The translations under genes and the position numbers were made by a program. DNA of 64,000 bases from Asaia bogorensis NBRC 16594 (GTDB lineage: Bacteria; Pseudomonadota; Alphaproteobacteria; Acetobacterales; Acetobacteraceae), in contig NZ_AP014690.1 of NCBI RefSeq assembly GCF_001547995.1, forward strand, positions 649,501 through 713,500, in the 5' to 3' direction. This document shows, one piece after another, positions 46,964-55,833 of the stretch. Position 1 is the first letter of the stretch. Every line of letters begins with the position of its first letter. Below the pieces are notes generated by a model, which saw only the letters and a list, made by a program, of their open reading frames with translations, was not told the DNA's origin and searched no databases.

Positions 46964-48721
46964 GTGGCTTTAAAATCCCGTCTCGCATCAATGGTCTCGC
47001 GTGATGCGAGACTCAATTATGCGATCACCCAGATCGAATCTGGCGAAAACGCCGTTCAGGGTTTTGCCCTGCTCGGCCCGCTCGCGACGCAGGGGAGCGT
47101 CGAGGCACAGTATCGTATCGGCAAGGCTTATCTGGAAGGCTGGGGAACCCCCCCCAGTCTTGAAGATGGCACGAAATGGATGCGCAAGGCTGCCCAAGGC
47201 GGTCATGTGCAGGCCCGGCTCATGCTGGGCACACTCTATCTCATGGGCTTTCCCGAAGGTTTCGACGAAAACCGCCCGGCAATCCTGATCGACAACCGTG
47301 AACACAAGCGGATTCCTGACTTTCATCAGGCGGCGCATTGGAGTCGTCTGGCGGCCGATGAAGGCCAGCCCGATGCTCAGGCGCTACTTGGCTATATACT
47401 GACAAACGGCCCCGAAGATCTGCGCGATCCTGCACAGGCGCGGGAGTGGTACGAAAAAGCTGCGGCTGCGGGTTCGGCCCAGGGGCATCTCGGTCTGGGT
47501 ATGGCTCTTCATACCAACCCGACCGCAGACAATGATCTGGCACGAGGCACCGCCGAGTTAAAACTCGCCGCTCAGGCAGGGCTTGCGACGGCTTTTTATT
47601 TCCTCGCCTGGATCAACGAGCAAGGCATCGGGCAGGAGGCTGACTTCACTGCAGCCGCCGGCTATTTCGAAAAGGCTGCTGAACGCGGTGTCGCTCAGGC
47701 ACAAACGCGCTATGCGCTCTATCTTCTGCAAGGCAAGGGCGTTCGGCGCAGGCTGGACCGTGCGGAGACCTGGCTTCGCCGCGCTGCGATGGGGGGGGAC
47801 GCCGAGGCTGCGGCGCTTTTGGGCGATCTGCATATTCGGGGTGAGGAAATGGCCCCGAATTATCTGGAGGCAGCAACCTGGTACCAGATTGCTGCCGAAC
47901 TGGGTCATGGGGCTGCTGCACGAGGGCTGGGGCTGCTCTATCTGACTGGCACAGGGGTGCAGCGGGACCCGGATGAAGCTGCAAAGTGGTTTCGTGTTTC
48001 TGCGGAGTGCGGCGACCGGGTGGCCGATGCCGATCTAGGCAATCTTGCACTGACCGGTGTCGGTTCCGAGCAGGACCGTGATGCCATGCGCAAGCGCTTC
48101 CTTCAGGCGGCCGAGAAGGGCGACCTCGTGGGCGCGTTCAATCTCGGCGTGTGCTATGCCGAGGGGGTCGGGATCGACCGCGATGACACTCAGGCTGCAT
48201 ACTGGATGCAGCGCGCAGCCGATGGCGTCGTGAATGCGCAATACTGGCTCGGGCGCATGTATCTCGAGGGGCGGGGTGTCCCGCATGACATGGATCTCGC
48301 CTTGCGATGGCTCGATCGGGCGGCGCAGGCGCGCATGTCTGAAGCCATGACCCTGCTCGCGCAGATCCTGGTTTCGGGTCGGGCGCCTGAGGGGAAAGAT
48401 CATCAGCGCGCGCTTGCCCTGTATCGGCAGGCTGCCGAGCAGGGATATGTCGATGCCATGTTCTCTGCCGGTGCCATGCTGGGTGGCGGCCACGATGTCG
48501 CGGTTGACCGCCGCGAGGCGCAGCACTGGTTCAGGTGCGCGGCCGAACGTGGCCATGCGCTTGGTCAACTGATGCTGGGCCGTTATCTGAAGCGGGGTCT
48601 TGCTGGTGAGGTCAATCCGGTCGAGGCCCGTATATGGCTTGAGCGTGCCCAGGCTCAGGGCGTGAATGATGCTGCGGTAGAACTTGCGAAGCTCGAACGC
48701 CGTCTGGGTGGACATGGCTGA
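46964..48721 (+). CDS. Sel1-like repeat (tetratricopeptide-type) protein
   Basis: 585 residues, start GTG 46964 with AGAGGAGAG upstream. About a dozen 36-residue Sel1 repeats run from residue 40 to the end (for example AQYRIGKAYLEGWG, AQYWLGRMYLEGRGVP, GQLMLGRYLKRG), with no signal peptide. Such repeats scaffold protein contacts. Its place between the type I exporter and glycosyltransferases suggests that it organises their substrate or complex. Two eight-base homopolymers, C8 at 47148-47155 and G8 at 47791-47798, lie inside the frame. The stop overlaps the next start by eight bases. Confidence 0.9.
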   Translation: MALKSRLASMVSRDARLNYAITQIESGENAVQGFALLGPLATQGSVEAQYRIGKAYLEGWGTPPSLEDGTKWMRKAAQGGHVQARLMLGTLYLMGFPEGFDENRPAILIDNREHKRIPDFHQAAHWSRLAADEGQPDAQALLGYILTNGPEDLRDPAQAREWYEKAAAAGSAQGHLGLGMALHTNPTADNDLARGTAELKLAAQAGLATAFYFLAWINEQGIGQEADFTAAAGYFEKAAERGVAQAQTRYALYLLQGKGVRRRLDRAETWLRRAAMGGDAEAAALLGDLHIRGEEMAPNYLEAATWYQIAAELGHGAAARGLGLLYLTGTGVQRDPDEAAKWFRVSAECGDRVADADLGNLALTGVGSEQDRDAMRKRFLQAAEKGDLVGAFNLGVCYAEGVGIDRDDTQAAYWMQRAADGVVNAQYWLGRMYLEGRGVPHDMDLALRWLDRAAQARMSEAMTLLAQILVSGRAPEGKDHQRALALYRQAAEQGYVDAMFSAGAMLGGGHDVAVDRREAQHWFRCAAERGHALGQLMLGRYLKRGLAGEVNPVEARIWLERAQAQGVNDAAVELAKLERRLGGHG

Positions 48722-51653
48722 AGGGCGCAAGCCCTCAACCCGCCGGCCACCTCCGGTCCAGTCGGGCTATGGCCATGTGGTGACAGCCAGAGACCGGGCC
48801 GACTGGCAAAGGTGGCACGACGCCCGGGCGCAGGATGCTTATCGCCGCGGCACGGATGCCTCGAATAACGGCGACGCACAGGCGGCTCTTTATTGGCTCG
48901 GGCGCGCAGCCCGCATGGCGCATCATGATCCCAATGTGATCTTTGCCTATGGCATGGCGCTGCTTTCGGCCTCGCGGTGGGAAGAGGCGGTCACGCGTTT
49001 CGCGTGGATCGCCAAGCGCTTTGTCATGCGAAAGGCGCTGGTGGGCCAAGCCATCGCCTTGTCTCATCTCGGCCGCATGGATGAAGCCGTCGGTATCTTC
49101 GGTCGTATGCTGGCGCATTATGCCCCCGCCGATGAGGTGCTGCCCTGGACGCGGCATTTTTCTGCCCGGTCGGGCTGCCCTGGGTGGTGCGCGACGAGCA
49201 ATGAGGGGGTCATGCGCGGCGAAGCGCAGGGGCTGGTCACGATCAGCCTCGATGGCGAGATCGTTGCCACTGATGTCGCGCTTCCCTTTGTTCTGCCCGA
49301 GAGGTGGATGAAGGCATCGATGTTGAGCGCGCAGTGCGGCGGCAAGCTGCTTTATGGCGCTCCGATCGATTTGACGGCCATACGCCATATGCAGGGTTTT
49401 GTGTCAGTGCGTCGCCATGCGCTAGACGGTTGGATCTGGTATCCGGCAGATCCCGATTTCACGCCGCATGTCTTCGTCGAGGCCGGCGACAGCCATTTCG
49501 ATCTCACCGCGTCGCAGCTCGAACAGGCGACATTGCTTGAAAAACCGCTCGCACGGCCACGCCATTTCGCGCTTGCGCTCGACACCTTGCCCAAGGGGGT
49601 GGTTCACCTGCGGGATCGTTACGGTCAATCCCTGACGGGTAGTCCGCTTGCGCCCGCGGCGATGGCACTTCTCGATCATGCTGGTACGACGCACGCCTTT
49701 CAGGCGCCTGAGGATGAAGTCGTCGTTACCAACCGGCCGCGCCGTCCTCCAATGAAACGCCGTGTGCCGGGATGCCTTGTGGTCATACCTGCTTATCGCG
49801 ATCATGGTCTGACCCGACGCTGTATTGAGGCTGTGCTGACCGACAAGAGCGACGATCTGGAATGCCTGGTCGTCGATGATTGCTCTCCTGAGCCAGCTTT
49901 GCGCAGCATGCTCGCAGAATTTGCTGCAAAGGGCGCGATAACACTTATCGTTCAGGAAGAGAATCGTGGCTTCACGGCCAGCGCCAATGCCGGGCTGGCC
50001 TGCGCACAAGGGCGCGACGTGATCCTGCTCAATAGTGACGCCCTGCTGCCCAAAGGGGGAGTTGCCCGTCTGCGGGCATGGCTTGATCGCGCAGATCGTG
50101 TTGGCACGGTTACCCCTTTCTCCAACGATGCGAGCATTCTGTCCTATCCCTGTGTGACGCGGCCGAACCCTGTGCCGGATCGGCGTACAGCCCTGTCGCT
50201 GGACAAGGTGTTCGCCTCTCTTCCAAAAACTGCGCTTATCGATCTGCCGACCGGTAACGGATTCTGCATGGCAATACGCGGGGATTGTCTCGAGGAAACC
50301 GGGCTGCTGAATGTCGATATCTTCGCGCAGGGCTACGGTGAGGAGAATGACTTCTGTTGCCGTGCCTCAGCCCTCGGGTGGCGTCATGTGGCAGCAACGG
50401 ATCTTTTTGTCAGGCATGTCGGCTCGGTCTCGTTCGGTCGGACACGCAGCCTGCTTCTGGAACGCAATCTGCGCATGCTCAACATGCTGCATCCTGGTTA
50501 TGATGAGCAGGTCGCTGTGTTCATCGCTGAAGACCCCCTGCGTCTGATACGACGCAATGCCGGGCTTGTGCGAATGATCGCAAGGCGCAAATCAGCGGCG
50601 TCCTGTCTGATCATGGTAACGCATGATTCCGGCGGAGGGGTTGAGCGGGTGATCAGTCACCGGCGTCAGCAGGCAGAGGCGAGGAAGGAGCAGGTTCTGA
50701 TCCTGCGTCCCCACGAACGGGGGTGTCGCATTGAGGATTGCGGCGGGGATACGGTCAATCTCGTTTTTGATTTGCCGCAGGAATGGCTGGATTTCGTATC
50801 GATCCTGCGCCGCATGAAAGCTGATCGTATCGAATGGCACCATCTGCTCGGTCACGCGCCGGTCATGCATGATCTTGCGGGTGCGCTGGGCATGAAATGG
50901 GATGTCGTCCTGCACGATTATATCTGGTTCTGCCCGCGTATCTGCCTGGTTGGTCCGAATGACCATTATTGTGGAGAGCCTGCTCTGGCCGGATGCGAAG
51001 CGTGCGTAGCGCAGCAGGGCTCGCTGATTGACGAGCGCCTCTCAGTGGCGGAACTCGTGGCGCAATCCGAGCAGAGTCTGCGGCAGGCCAACAAGGTTGT
51101 GGCCGGATCGCTCGATCTACAGAGACGCTTCAGGCGGCATTTTGCCGGGCTGGACGTTACGCTCGAACCGCTGGAGGCCGGTAACTATCCGCCTTTAAAG
51201 CCCGCTCGCGCGCTGGATGGCGGAAGGCGGCGTATCTGCGTGCCTGGCGCGATCGGCCGGGAGAAGGGCTATGATATTGTGCTGCAACTGGCCGAGGATG
51301 CGGCAAAGCGTAATCTGCCTCTCGATTATATTATCGCGGGTTATACCATCGACGATGACCGTCTCATGGCAACGGGTCATGTCCAGATATCCGGTGAGTA
51401 TCGCGAAGACGAGGCTGTCAGCGTTATCGAGTCGTTTGACTGCGATCTGGGCCTCATTCCCTCCATATGGCCGGAAACCTGGTGTTTCGCGCTCTCCAAT
51501 CTCTGGAATGCCCGGCTACGCGCCGTAAGTTTCGACCTTGGCGCGCAATCGGAGCGAATACAGCGTGAGGGCAGGGGGTCTGTGGTGCCGCTCGGTATGC
51601 CTGTGTCGCTATTGAGTAATGTGTTGCTACACTTTTCACATCAAATGATATAG
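48714..51653 (+). CDS. two-domain glycosyltransferase (TPR + GT2 + GT4-like)
   Basis: 979 residues from ATG 48714, which overlaps the Sel1 gene. Residues 1-140 form TPR-like helices (YWLGRAARMAHHDPNVIFAY). A GT2 domain follows at about 350-610: CLVVIPAYRDHGLTRRCIEA, VVDDCSP, the metal motif LLNSDA and GYGEENDFCCRAS. A GT-B/GT4-like domain closes the protein (about 630-970; VTHDSGGGVERVISH, CVPGAIGREKGYDI, EYREDEAVSVIESFDCDLGL). Together this resembles the enzymes that build O-chains or decorate secreted glycoproteins. Acceptor unknown. It is translationally coupled to the Sel1 gene. Confidence 0.87.
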   Translation: MAEGRKPSTRRPPPVQSGYGHVVTARDRADWQRWHDARAQDAYRRGTDASNNGDAQAALYWLGRAARMAHHDPNVIFAYGMALLSASRWEEAVTRFAWIAKRFVMRKALVGQAIALSHLGRMDEAVGIFGRMLAHYAPADEVLPWTRHFSARSGCPGWCATSNEGVMRGEAQGLVTISLDGEIVATDVALPFVLPERWMKASMLSAQCGGKLLYGAPIDLTAIRHMQGFVSVRRHALDGWIWYPADPDFTPHVFVEAGDSHFDLTASQLEQATLLEKPLARPRHFALALDTLPKGVVHLRDRYGQSLTGSPLAPAAMALLDHAGTTHAFQAPEDEVVVTNRPRRPPMKRRVPGCLVVIPAYRDHGLTRRCIEAVLTDKSDDLECLVVDDCSPEPALRSMLAEFAAKGAITLIVQEENRGFTASANAGLACAQGRDVILLNSDALLPKGGVARLRAWLDRADRVGTVTPFSNDASILSYPCVTRPNPVPDRRTALSLDKVFASLPKTALIDLPTGNGFCMAIRGDCLEETGLLNVDIFAQGYGEENDFCCRASALGWRHVAATDLFVRHVGSVSFGRTRSLLLERNLRMLNMLHPGYDEQVAVFIAEDPLRLIRRNAGLVRMIARRKSAASCLIMVTHDSGGGVERVISHRRQQAEARKEQVLILRPHERGCRIEDCGGDTVNLVFDLPQEWLDFVSILRRMKADRIEWHHLLGHAPVMHDLAGALGMKWDVVLHDYIWFCPRICLVGPNDHYCGEPALAGCEACVAQQGSLIDERLSVAELVAQSEQSLRQANKVVAGSLDLQRRFRRHFAGLDVTLEPLEAGNYPPLKPARALDGGRRRICVPGAIGREKGYDIVLQLAEDAAKRNLPLDYIIAGYTIDDDRLMATGHVQISGEYREDEAVSVIESFDCDLGLIPSIWPETWCFALSNLWNARLRAVSFDLGAQSERIQREGRGSVVPLGMPVSLLSNVLLHFSHQMI

Positions 51654-51767
51654 CTTTTACTGGGTAGTATGTAGTGCTATACATCCGATTATTCCTTTGG
51701 AGAGTTCTGTAGCCACATTGTGCAAAATTCCCAAATGCACACCTAAATCAAAGATGGGTCGATATAG
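51654..51767. other. AT-rich gap within the glycosylation locus
   Basis: About 115 bp, AT-rich, containing GTAGTATGTAGTGCTATAC. It probably holds a separate promoter for the gene at 51768. No strong ribosome site precedes that ATG. Confidence 0.35.
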
Positions 51768-52697
51768 ATGTCTAATTCCGCGAGTTCTTCAGGGACGGAG
51801 CAGGTTGTTCAGCTCAAGGTTCATGCTTCTCTGATGACCTTTGACGCCGGTCTTTTTTGTGTGTTCCTGCCGCCGGAATACGCGGTCCAGAGCGTTAACG
51901 GCTATCCCGCGGTGACCGTCACGCAGGCGCCGAACATGCCCAACGGCATTGTGACGATCAAAACCTTCGAAGATGATGGTGTGATCAGCAGCAGCCACGG
52001 CGCAGGTGCCGGTGCAGCGCTTGTTCGTGTCGCGCGTGGTCCTGCTCAGGTTATGGTGACGACATACCAGGCCCCTGACAGCTCGCTGCCTGCCCCTGGC
52101 ATCCAGGTGGCGCGTCTCTCGGGCGATCCGGCAGCCGCCGCGCCGGCTGCTGCGCCCGCTGCCCAGCCTGCCCAAGCTGCACCTGCTGCTGCGAGCAACC
52201 CTGATTTCAAGCCTGAACTTGCCGCCCATGTGCAGCGTCGTGGCGACGTACTGGCCCAGATCGGGGAGTGGATGGGTGAGCCGGGCAGCCAGAACTGGAT
52301 TGAGGGTTTTGGCATTGCGCCGCAATCTCTCGTTGCACCTGAGGATATCGAGTATCAGGCTGTTCTTGGTAAGGGGTGGCTCTCCCCCTGGGCCGAGGCC
52401 GGTCAATATTGCGGATCGCGCGGCATGGCCCTGCCGATTCTGGGCCTATGCGTACGTCTCAAGAATGGTGCCGAGGAAAAATACGATATCGCGATCAGCG
52501 CGACCTTCACGGATGGCACGCGCATCGGGCCGGTCGCGGGTGGCGTAACGCTGGAAGCCGAGTCTCTTGCACCGCTCGAGGCATTCCATCTTGAAATCCT
52601 GCCTCGTAACGGTGCGGTGGCCCCTGCTGCCAAGGAAGAGCGAGCCGCCAAACCTGCTAAAAAGCCCGTCTCGCGTCGCAAGACAAGCGACGCCTGA
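51768..52697 (+). CDS. protein of unknown function in the type I secretion locus
   Basis: 309 residues, no signal peptide, no membrane helix. Two beta-rich halves are joined by an Ala/Pro linker (about residues 122-143). The first half has LMTFDAGLFCVFLPPEYAVQ. The second has WMGEPGSQNWIEGFGIAPQS and a C2-like or immunoglobulin-like pattern (LGLCVRLKNGAEEKYDIAIS). It ends with a lysine/arginine/alanine tail. I do not recognise a family. The location between two glycosyltransferase genes and behind a type I exporter suggests a role in the same surface pathway; it could be an exported substrate or a scaffold. A strong terminator follows. Confidence 0.7.
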   Translation: MSNSASSSGTEQVVQLKVHASLMTFDAGLFCVFLPPEYAVQSVNGYPAVTVTQAPNMPNGIVTIKTFEDDGVISSSHGAGAGAALVRVARGPAQVMVTTYQAPDSSLPAPGIQVARLSGDPAAAAPAAAPAAQPAQAAPAAASNPDFKPELAAHVQRRGDVLAQIGEWMGEPGSQNWIEGFGIAPQSLVAPEDIEYQAVLGKGWLSPWAEAGQYCGSRGMALPILGLCVRLKNGAEEKYDIAISATFTDGTRIGPVAGGVTLEAESLAPLEAFHLEILPRNGAVAPAAKEERAAKPAKKPVSRRKTSDA

Positions 52698-52705
52698 GTT
52701 TGGGC

Positions 52706-52742
52706 CAGCCCCGGTACCGGTCGGTATCGGGGCTGTTTTTTT
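52706..52742 (+). terminator. intrinsic terminator
   Basis: CAGCCCCGGTACC pairs with GGTATCGGGGCTG (13 bp, one G-T), loop GGTC, followed by seven T at 52736-52742. This is the best intrinsic terminator of the window; it ends the transcript of the 51768 gene. Confidence 0.9.
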
Positions 52743-52861
52743 GCCGTGATTTCCTGTCACTCTCAGATCTGACGAATGGCTGAAACGGCGTCCCGCACCG
52801 ATGCGCGCGGATGCTGCCCTGCCGTTCCCTGTGTCCCTGCCAGCCAGAAGGCTTTGTCGTC

Positions 52862-54085
52862 TTGCGTTTCCTGTTCGTGCACCAGAATTTCCCGGGTCAG
52901 TTTCTTCATCTGGTCAGGCATCTTCATGAGCAGGGAGGCCACGAGATCGTTTTCATTTCCGAGGCCAATGAAGGATATCTGCCGGGGGTCAGGCGCGTTC
53001 TCTATCGTCAGGAACGTGTGGTATCGCCTCATACCCATCCTTCGCTACGCGAACTTGAGATGGGGCTGAGCCGAGCGGAAGCCGTTGCAAGGGCAGCGCA
53101 GACACTCAAGGGTCTTGGATACACCCCTGATATCATTATCGGGCATCATGGCTGGGGCGAACTGCTCAACCTGGTCGATGTGTATCCCTCAACGCCCATT
53201 CTCGGCTATTTCGAGTTCTTCTATCATACTGACAAGAATGACGTTGATTTCGATCCGGAATTTCCGCCCCGGCCCGATCTGGCGCCCAATGTCCGGGTCA
53301 AGAACGCCATCAATCTCCTTGCCCTGAACCTGAACCAGCATGGTCAGACCCCCACGCTGTTTCAGAGAGGGACGTATCCCGACTGGACGCATGGCCGCAT
53401 CAAGCTGCTGCGCGAAGGGGTCAATCTCGATCTCTGTGCGCCAGATCAAGCGGTGTTCAAAAGCGATGTCGTTATCGGCGACCTGGTGATCCGCCCCGGG
53501 GACAAGCTTGTGACCTTTGTGGCGCGCAACCTTGAGCCCTATCGCGGGATCCATAGCTTCATGCGGGCGCTCCCGCGTATTCTCGATGAACGCCCCGACG
53601 CACGGATCGTCCTGATCGGTGGCGACGGGACAAGCTATGGTGCGCCGCCTCCTTCAGATGCGGGAAGCTGGCGCGATATCTTCTTGAAGGAAGTGGCGGG
53701 ACGCATAGACACCGATCGGGTGCATTTTCTGGGCAAGGTCGATTACGACACGTTCAGGCTTACGCTGCGACGCTCTGATGCGCATGTCTATCTGACCTAT
53801 CCCTTCGTCGCCTCATGGTCCTTGCGTGAGGCCATGGCAACGGGGTGCGCCATCGTGGGAAGCCAGACGGCTCCGGTGGAAGAGTTCATTACGGATAGAC
53901 GGACAGGATTACTGACCCCGTTTCTCGAACCCGATCGCATTGCGGATTCTATCCTCGAAATTCTTGAGGACCGAAAGCTGGCGGCCCGCTTGCGCCGGGC
54001 AGCCCGTCGACATGCGGAAGCCGAGCTGTCGCTTCAGGGCTATCTCGAAAACTACGACGCCCTTATCGCCTCCATCGTGGGATGA
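52862..54085 (+). CDS. glycosyltransferase, GT4 family
   Basis: 407 residues with TTG start at 52862, chosen because AGAAGG lies nine bases before it and the protein then opens with RFLFVHQNFPGQFLHL, the usual beginning of this GT-B family. An ORF start at 52811 adds an unlike, cysteine-rich leader. The C-terminal donor domain has FVARNLEPYRGIHSFMRALP, IVLIGGDG, YLTYPFVASWSLREAMATGC and a final PVEEFITDRRTGLL, the GT4 nucleotide-sugar pattern. It most likely transfers a sugar in the cytoplasm to a surface glycan or protein. It has its own promoter after the terminator. Confidence 0.9.
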   Translation: MRFLFVHQNFPGQFLHLVRHLHEQGGHEIVFISEANEGYLPGVRRVLYRQERVVSPHTHPSLRELEMGLSRAEAVARAAQTLKGLGYTPDIIIGHHGWGELLNLVDVYPSTPILGYFEFFYHTDKNDVDFDPEFPPRPDLAPNVRVKNAINLLALNLNQHGQTPTLFQRGTYPDWTHGRIKLLREGVNLDLCAPDQAVFKSDVVIGDLVIRPGDKLVTFVARNLEPYRGIHSFMRALPRILDERPDARIVLIGGDGTSYGAPPPSDAGSWRDIFLKEVAGRIDTDRVHFLGKVDYDTFRLTLRRSDAHVYLTYPFVASWSLREAMATGCAIVGSQTAPVEEFITDRRTGLLTPFLEPDRIADSILEILEDRKLAARLRRAARRHAEAELSLQGYLENYDALIASIVG

Positions 54086-54123
54086 AAAGGCAATAAGGGC
54101 GTGTATAGCGCAGGCTGATCGAG

Positions 54124-54142
54124 GCCCCTGCGAGGCAGGGGC
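54124..54142. terminator. bidirectional hairpin between convergent genes
   Basis: GCCCCTGC-GAG-GCAGGGGC: perfect 8-bp stem with a three-base loop between the GT4 gene (+) and the porin gene (-). No T run on either side. Confidence 0.55.
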
Positions 54143-54151
54143 GTGTGAGGA

Positions 54152-55621
54152 TCAGAAGATTTCGATGTGCGACTTGAAGCCGAGTGTTGCTGCATCCTTC
54201 AGGCCCTGCTGGGCACCCGGACGGATGAAGTATTGGAAATCAGGAGCGAAGGTGATGCCGCGCCAGACGCGGATCTGATACATCGCTTCGATGACCATCC
54301 CGTTGGTCTGCGGGAAGAACGAGCCGTTAAGCAGGGTCTGATAACCCAGGCTCTGCTGGATTTCCTGAGCGGTTTTGACCTTCTTGGAGACCTGGATGTA
54401 GCTGAAGTTTACACCCCAGGCATCCAGCGGACGGGACTTCCAGAAACCACGATCGAGCACGCCGATCGAGTATTGACGTTCACGCGTCTGGGTTACAGGC
54501 GAGTTGTTGTAGAACACGCCAAGCAGGGTGATGCCGGCATCGGGACCATTGCCCTTATGACGCATGATCATCTGATCGGCCAGAGCATAGGCAGACCACG
54601 AGTTGTTGTGAACCTTGCGGGCCTGGCCCGTTACAGCCCAGTAATTGTCGTTGATATCGTACAACACGTCCGGATGGGGTGCCGTATCGACAATACCACC
54701 AAGCTTGTAGTGACCCGGCAGCTTGTCCTTGCCGAAGATCGGCTCCCAGCCGAACTCGACCGGTGCGGCCTCGCCATTGATATCCGCGCCGTTCCACTTG
54801 AAGCCCGTGCGCATCTGCTGCACGCCGTAGATGCCCATCGTGTTGAAGTAAACGCCGGCCTGCAGGTAGGTGTACTGCGACGGACGAACACGGACACGCG
54901 CTGCCCAGTTCGAATCCGGGTAGGATGAATGGCTGGTATTGTCAGAAGAGGCCTTCGGGTTACCGCAGAAGGCATTATTCATGAAGTTGCAGTACAGCGG
55001 GTTCGACGAGAAGTCGGTCAGCAGCGGAATACGACCGGCGGCAATGTCGAGGTGACCATTGAACAGCGTTTCTTCACCGTAGATATAGACAAGGTGAACG
55101 ACCACGTTACCGCCACCGCCATAGATTTCCTGGCTGGGGTTCAGGTTGTCACCAAACATGCGGCTGGCAGGAATACCGTAACGTCCGACGAACACGGCGT
55201 GGGTCGAAAAGCCGCGAATACCGGCAAGCTTTTCCCAGTCGATATCGTTTTCAAAGCCATACTGACCGGCATTGCTGCTGCCCTGTCTCAGGCCCAAGCC
55301 TTTGGTCGGGCTCGTGATGGCACCCGCGAATTCGTTGGTCGTGTCCAGAAGGATCGCGACGCCATGCTGGCGCAGCCAGGTGTTCCATCCCCATGGATCA
55401 TCGAAAATGGCCTCCGGATGGGGCAGGGGCGGGACGGATGAATTCTGGAAATTGACTGTGCCGATCGGGCTCGAGACACGCACCGAAGGTGCAAGGCCTG
55501 TGCCGTTGGGCGCACCCCCAGCCAGAGGCGACTGCGCCTGGGCCGACGGCATGGCAGCAAGGGTAGCGAGAGCTGTGGTGACGACACCCAGCGCCTTAGT
55601 GGAGATACGGGGAAGAGACAT
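54152..55621 (-). CDS. carbohydrate-selective porin, OprB family
   Basis: 489 residues. ATG 55621 gives a signal peptide (TKALGVVTTALATLAAMPSA, cleavage after AQA); an upstream in-frame start at 55687 would bury it. The mature protein matches OprB: LRQHGVAILLDTTNEFAGAI early, repeated amphipathic strands, LDIAAGRIPLLTDFSSNPLY, and a final IRVWRGITFAPDFQYFIRPG with a C-terminal phenylalanine (KSHIEIF). It lets sugars pass the outer membrane, which fits a sugar-oxidising acetic acid bacterium. Two palindromes lie in the 210 bp between it and ppa. Confidence 0.93.
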   Translation of the reverse strand: MSLPRISTKALGVVTTALATLAAMPSAQAQSPLAGGAPNGTGLAPSVRVSSPIGTVNFQNSSVPPLPHPEAIFDDPWGWNTWLRQHGVAILLDTTNEFAGAITSPTKGLGLRQGSSNAGQYGFENDIDWEKLAGIRGFSTHAVFVGRYGIPASRMFGDNLNPSQEIYGGGGNVVVHLVYIYGEETLFNGHLDIAAGRIPLLTDFSSNPLYCNFMNNAFCGNPKASSDNTSHSSYPDSNWAARVRVRPSQYTYLQAGVYFNTMGIYGVQQMRTGFKWNGADINGEAAPVEFGWEPIFGKDKLPGHYKLGGIVDTAPHPDVLYDINDNYWAVTGQARKVHNNSWSAYALADQMIMRHKGNGPDAGITLLGVFYNNSPVTQTRERQYSIGVLDRGFWKSRPLDAWGVNFSYIQVSKKVKTAQEIQQSLGYQTLLNGSFFPQTNGMVIEAMYQIRVWRGITFAPDFQYFIRPGAQQGLKDAATLGFKSHIEIF

Positions 55622-55716
55622 GAGTGCAATCCGCCAGTCGGATGAAAAACGCGAGGTTCCGTGACTTTCCGGGATGAGGTATTTCATTCCTTATCCCAAC
55701 ATGACCCTTTTATTAC

Positions 55717-55729
55717 ATCTAATTTAGAT
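55717..55729. promoter_or_regulatory. palindrome upstream of the porin gene
   Basis: ATCTAA-T-TTAGAT, a perfect 6+1+6 dyad about 100 bases upstream of the porin start within AT-rich DNA. Possible regulator site; no factor is known. Confidence 0.35.
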
Positions 55730-55759
55730 TTGGCAATGGGGCAGAAAGCCGGATTAGGC

Positions 55760-55773
55760 TCACAGCGCTGTGA
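55760..55773. promoter_or_regulatory. perfect 14-bp palindrome upstream of the porin gene
   Basis: TCACAGCGCTGTGA, about 140 bases upstream of the porin start and just after the ppa terminator. The arms resemble dyads bound by LacI- or CRP-type factors, but identity is unknown. Confidence 0.4.
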
Positions 55774-55776
55774 TAT

Positions 55777-55808
55777 AAAAAACCGGAAAGACGCTGTGTC
55801 TTTCCGGT
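55777..55808 (-). terminator. intrinsic terminator of ppa
   Basis: On the minus strand: ACCGGAAAGAC-ACAGC-GTCTTTCCGGT followed by six T. Perfect 11-bp stem, 25 bases after the ppa stop. Confidence 0.9.
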
Positions 55809-55833
55809 CACTGTTTATTACAGCGTGGTGGTG

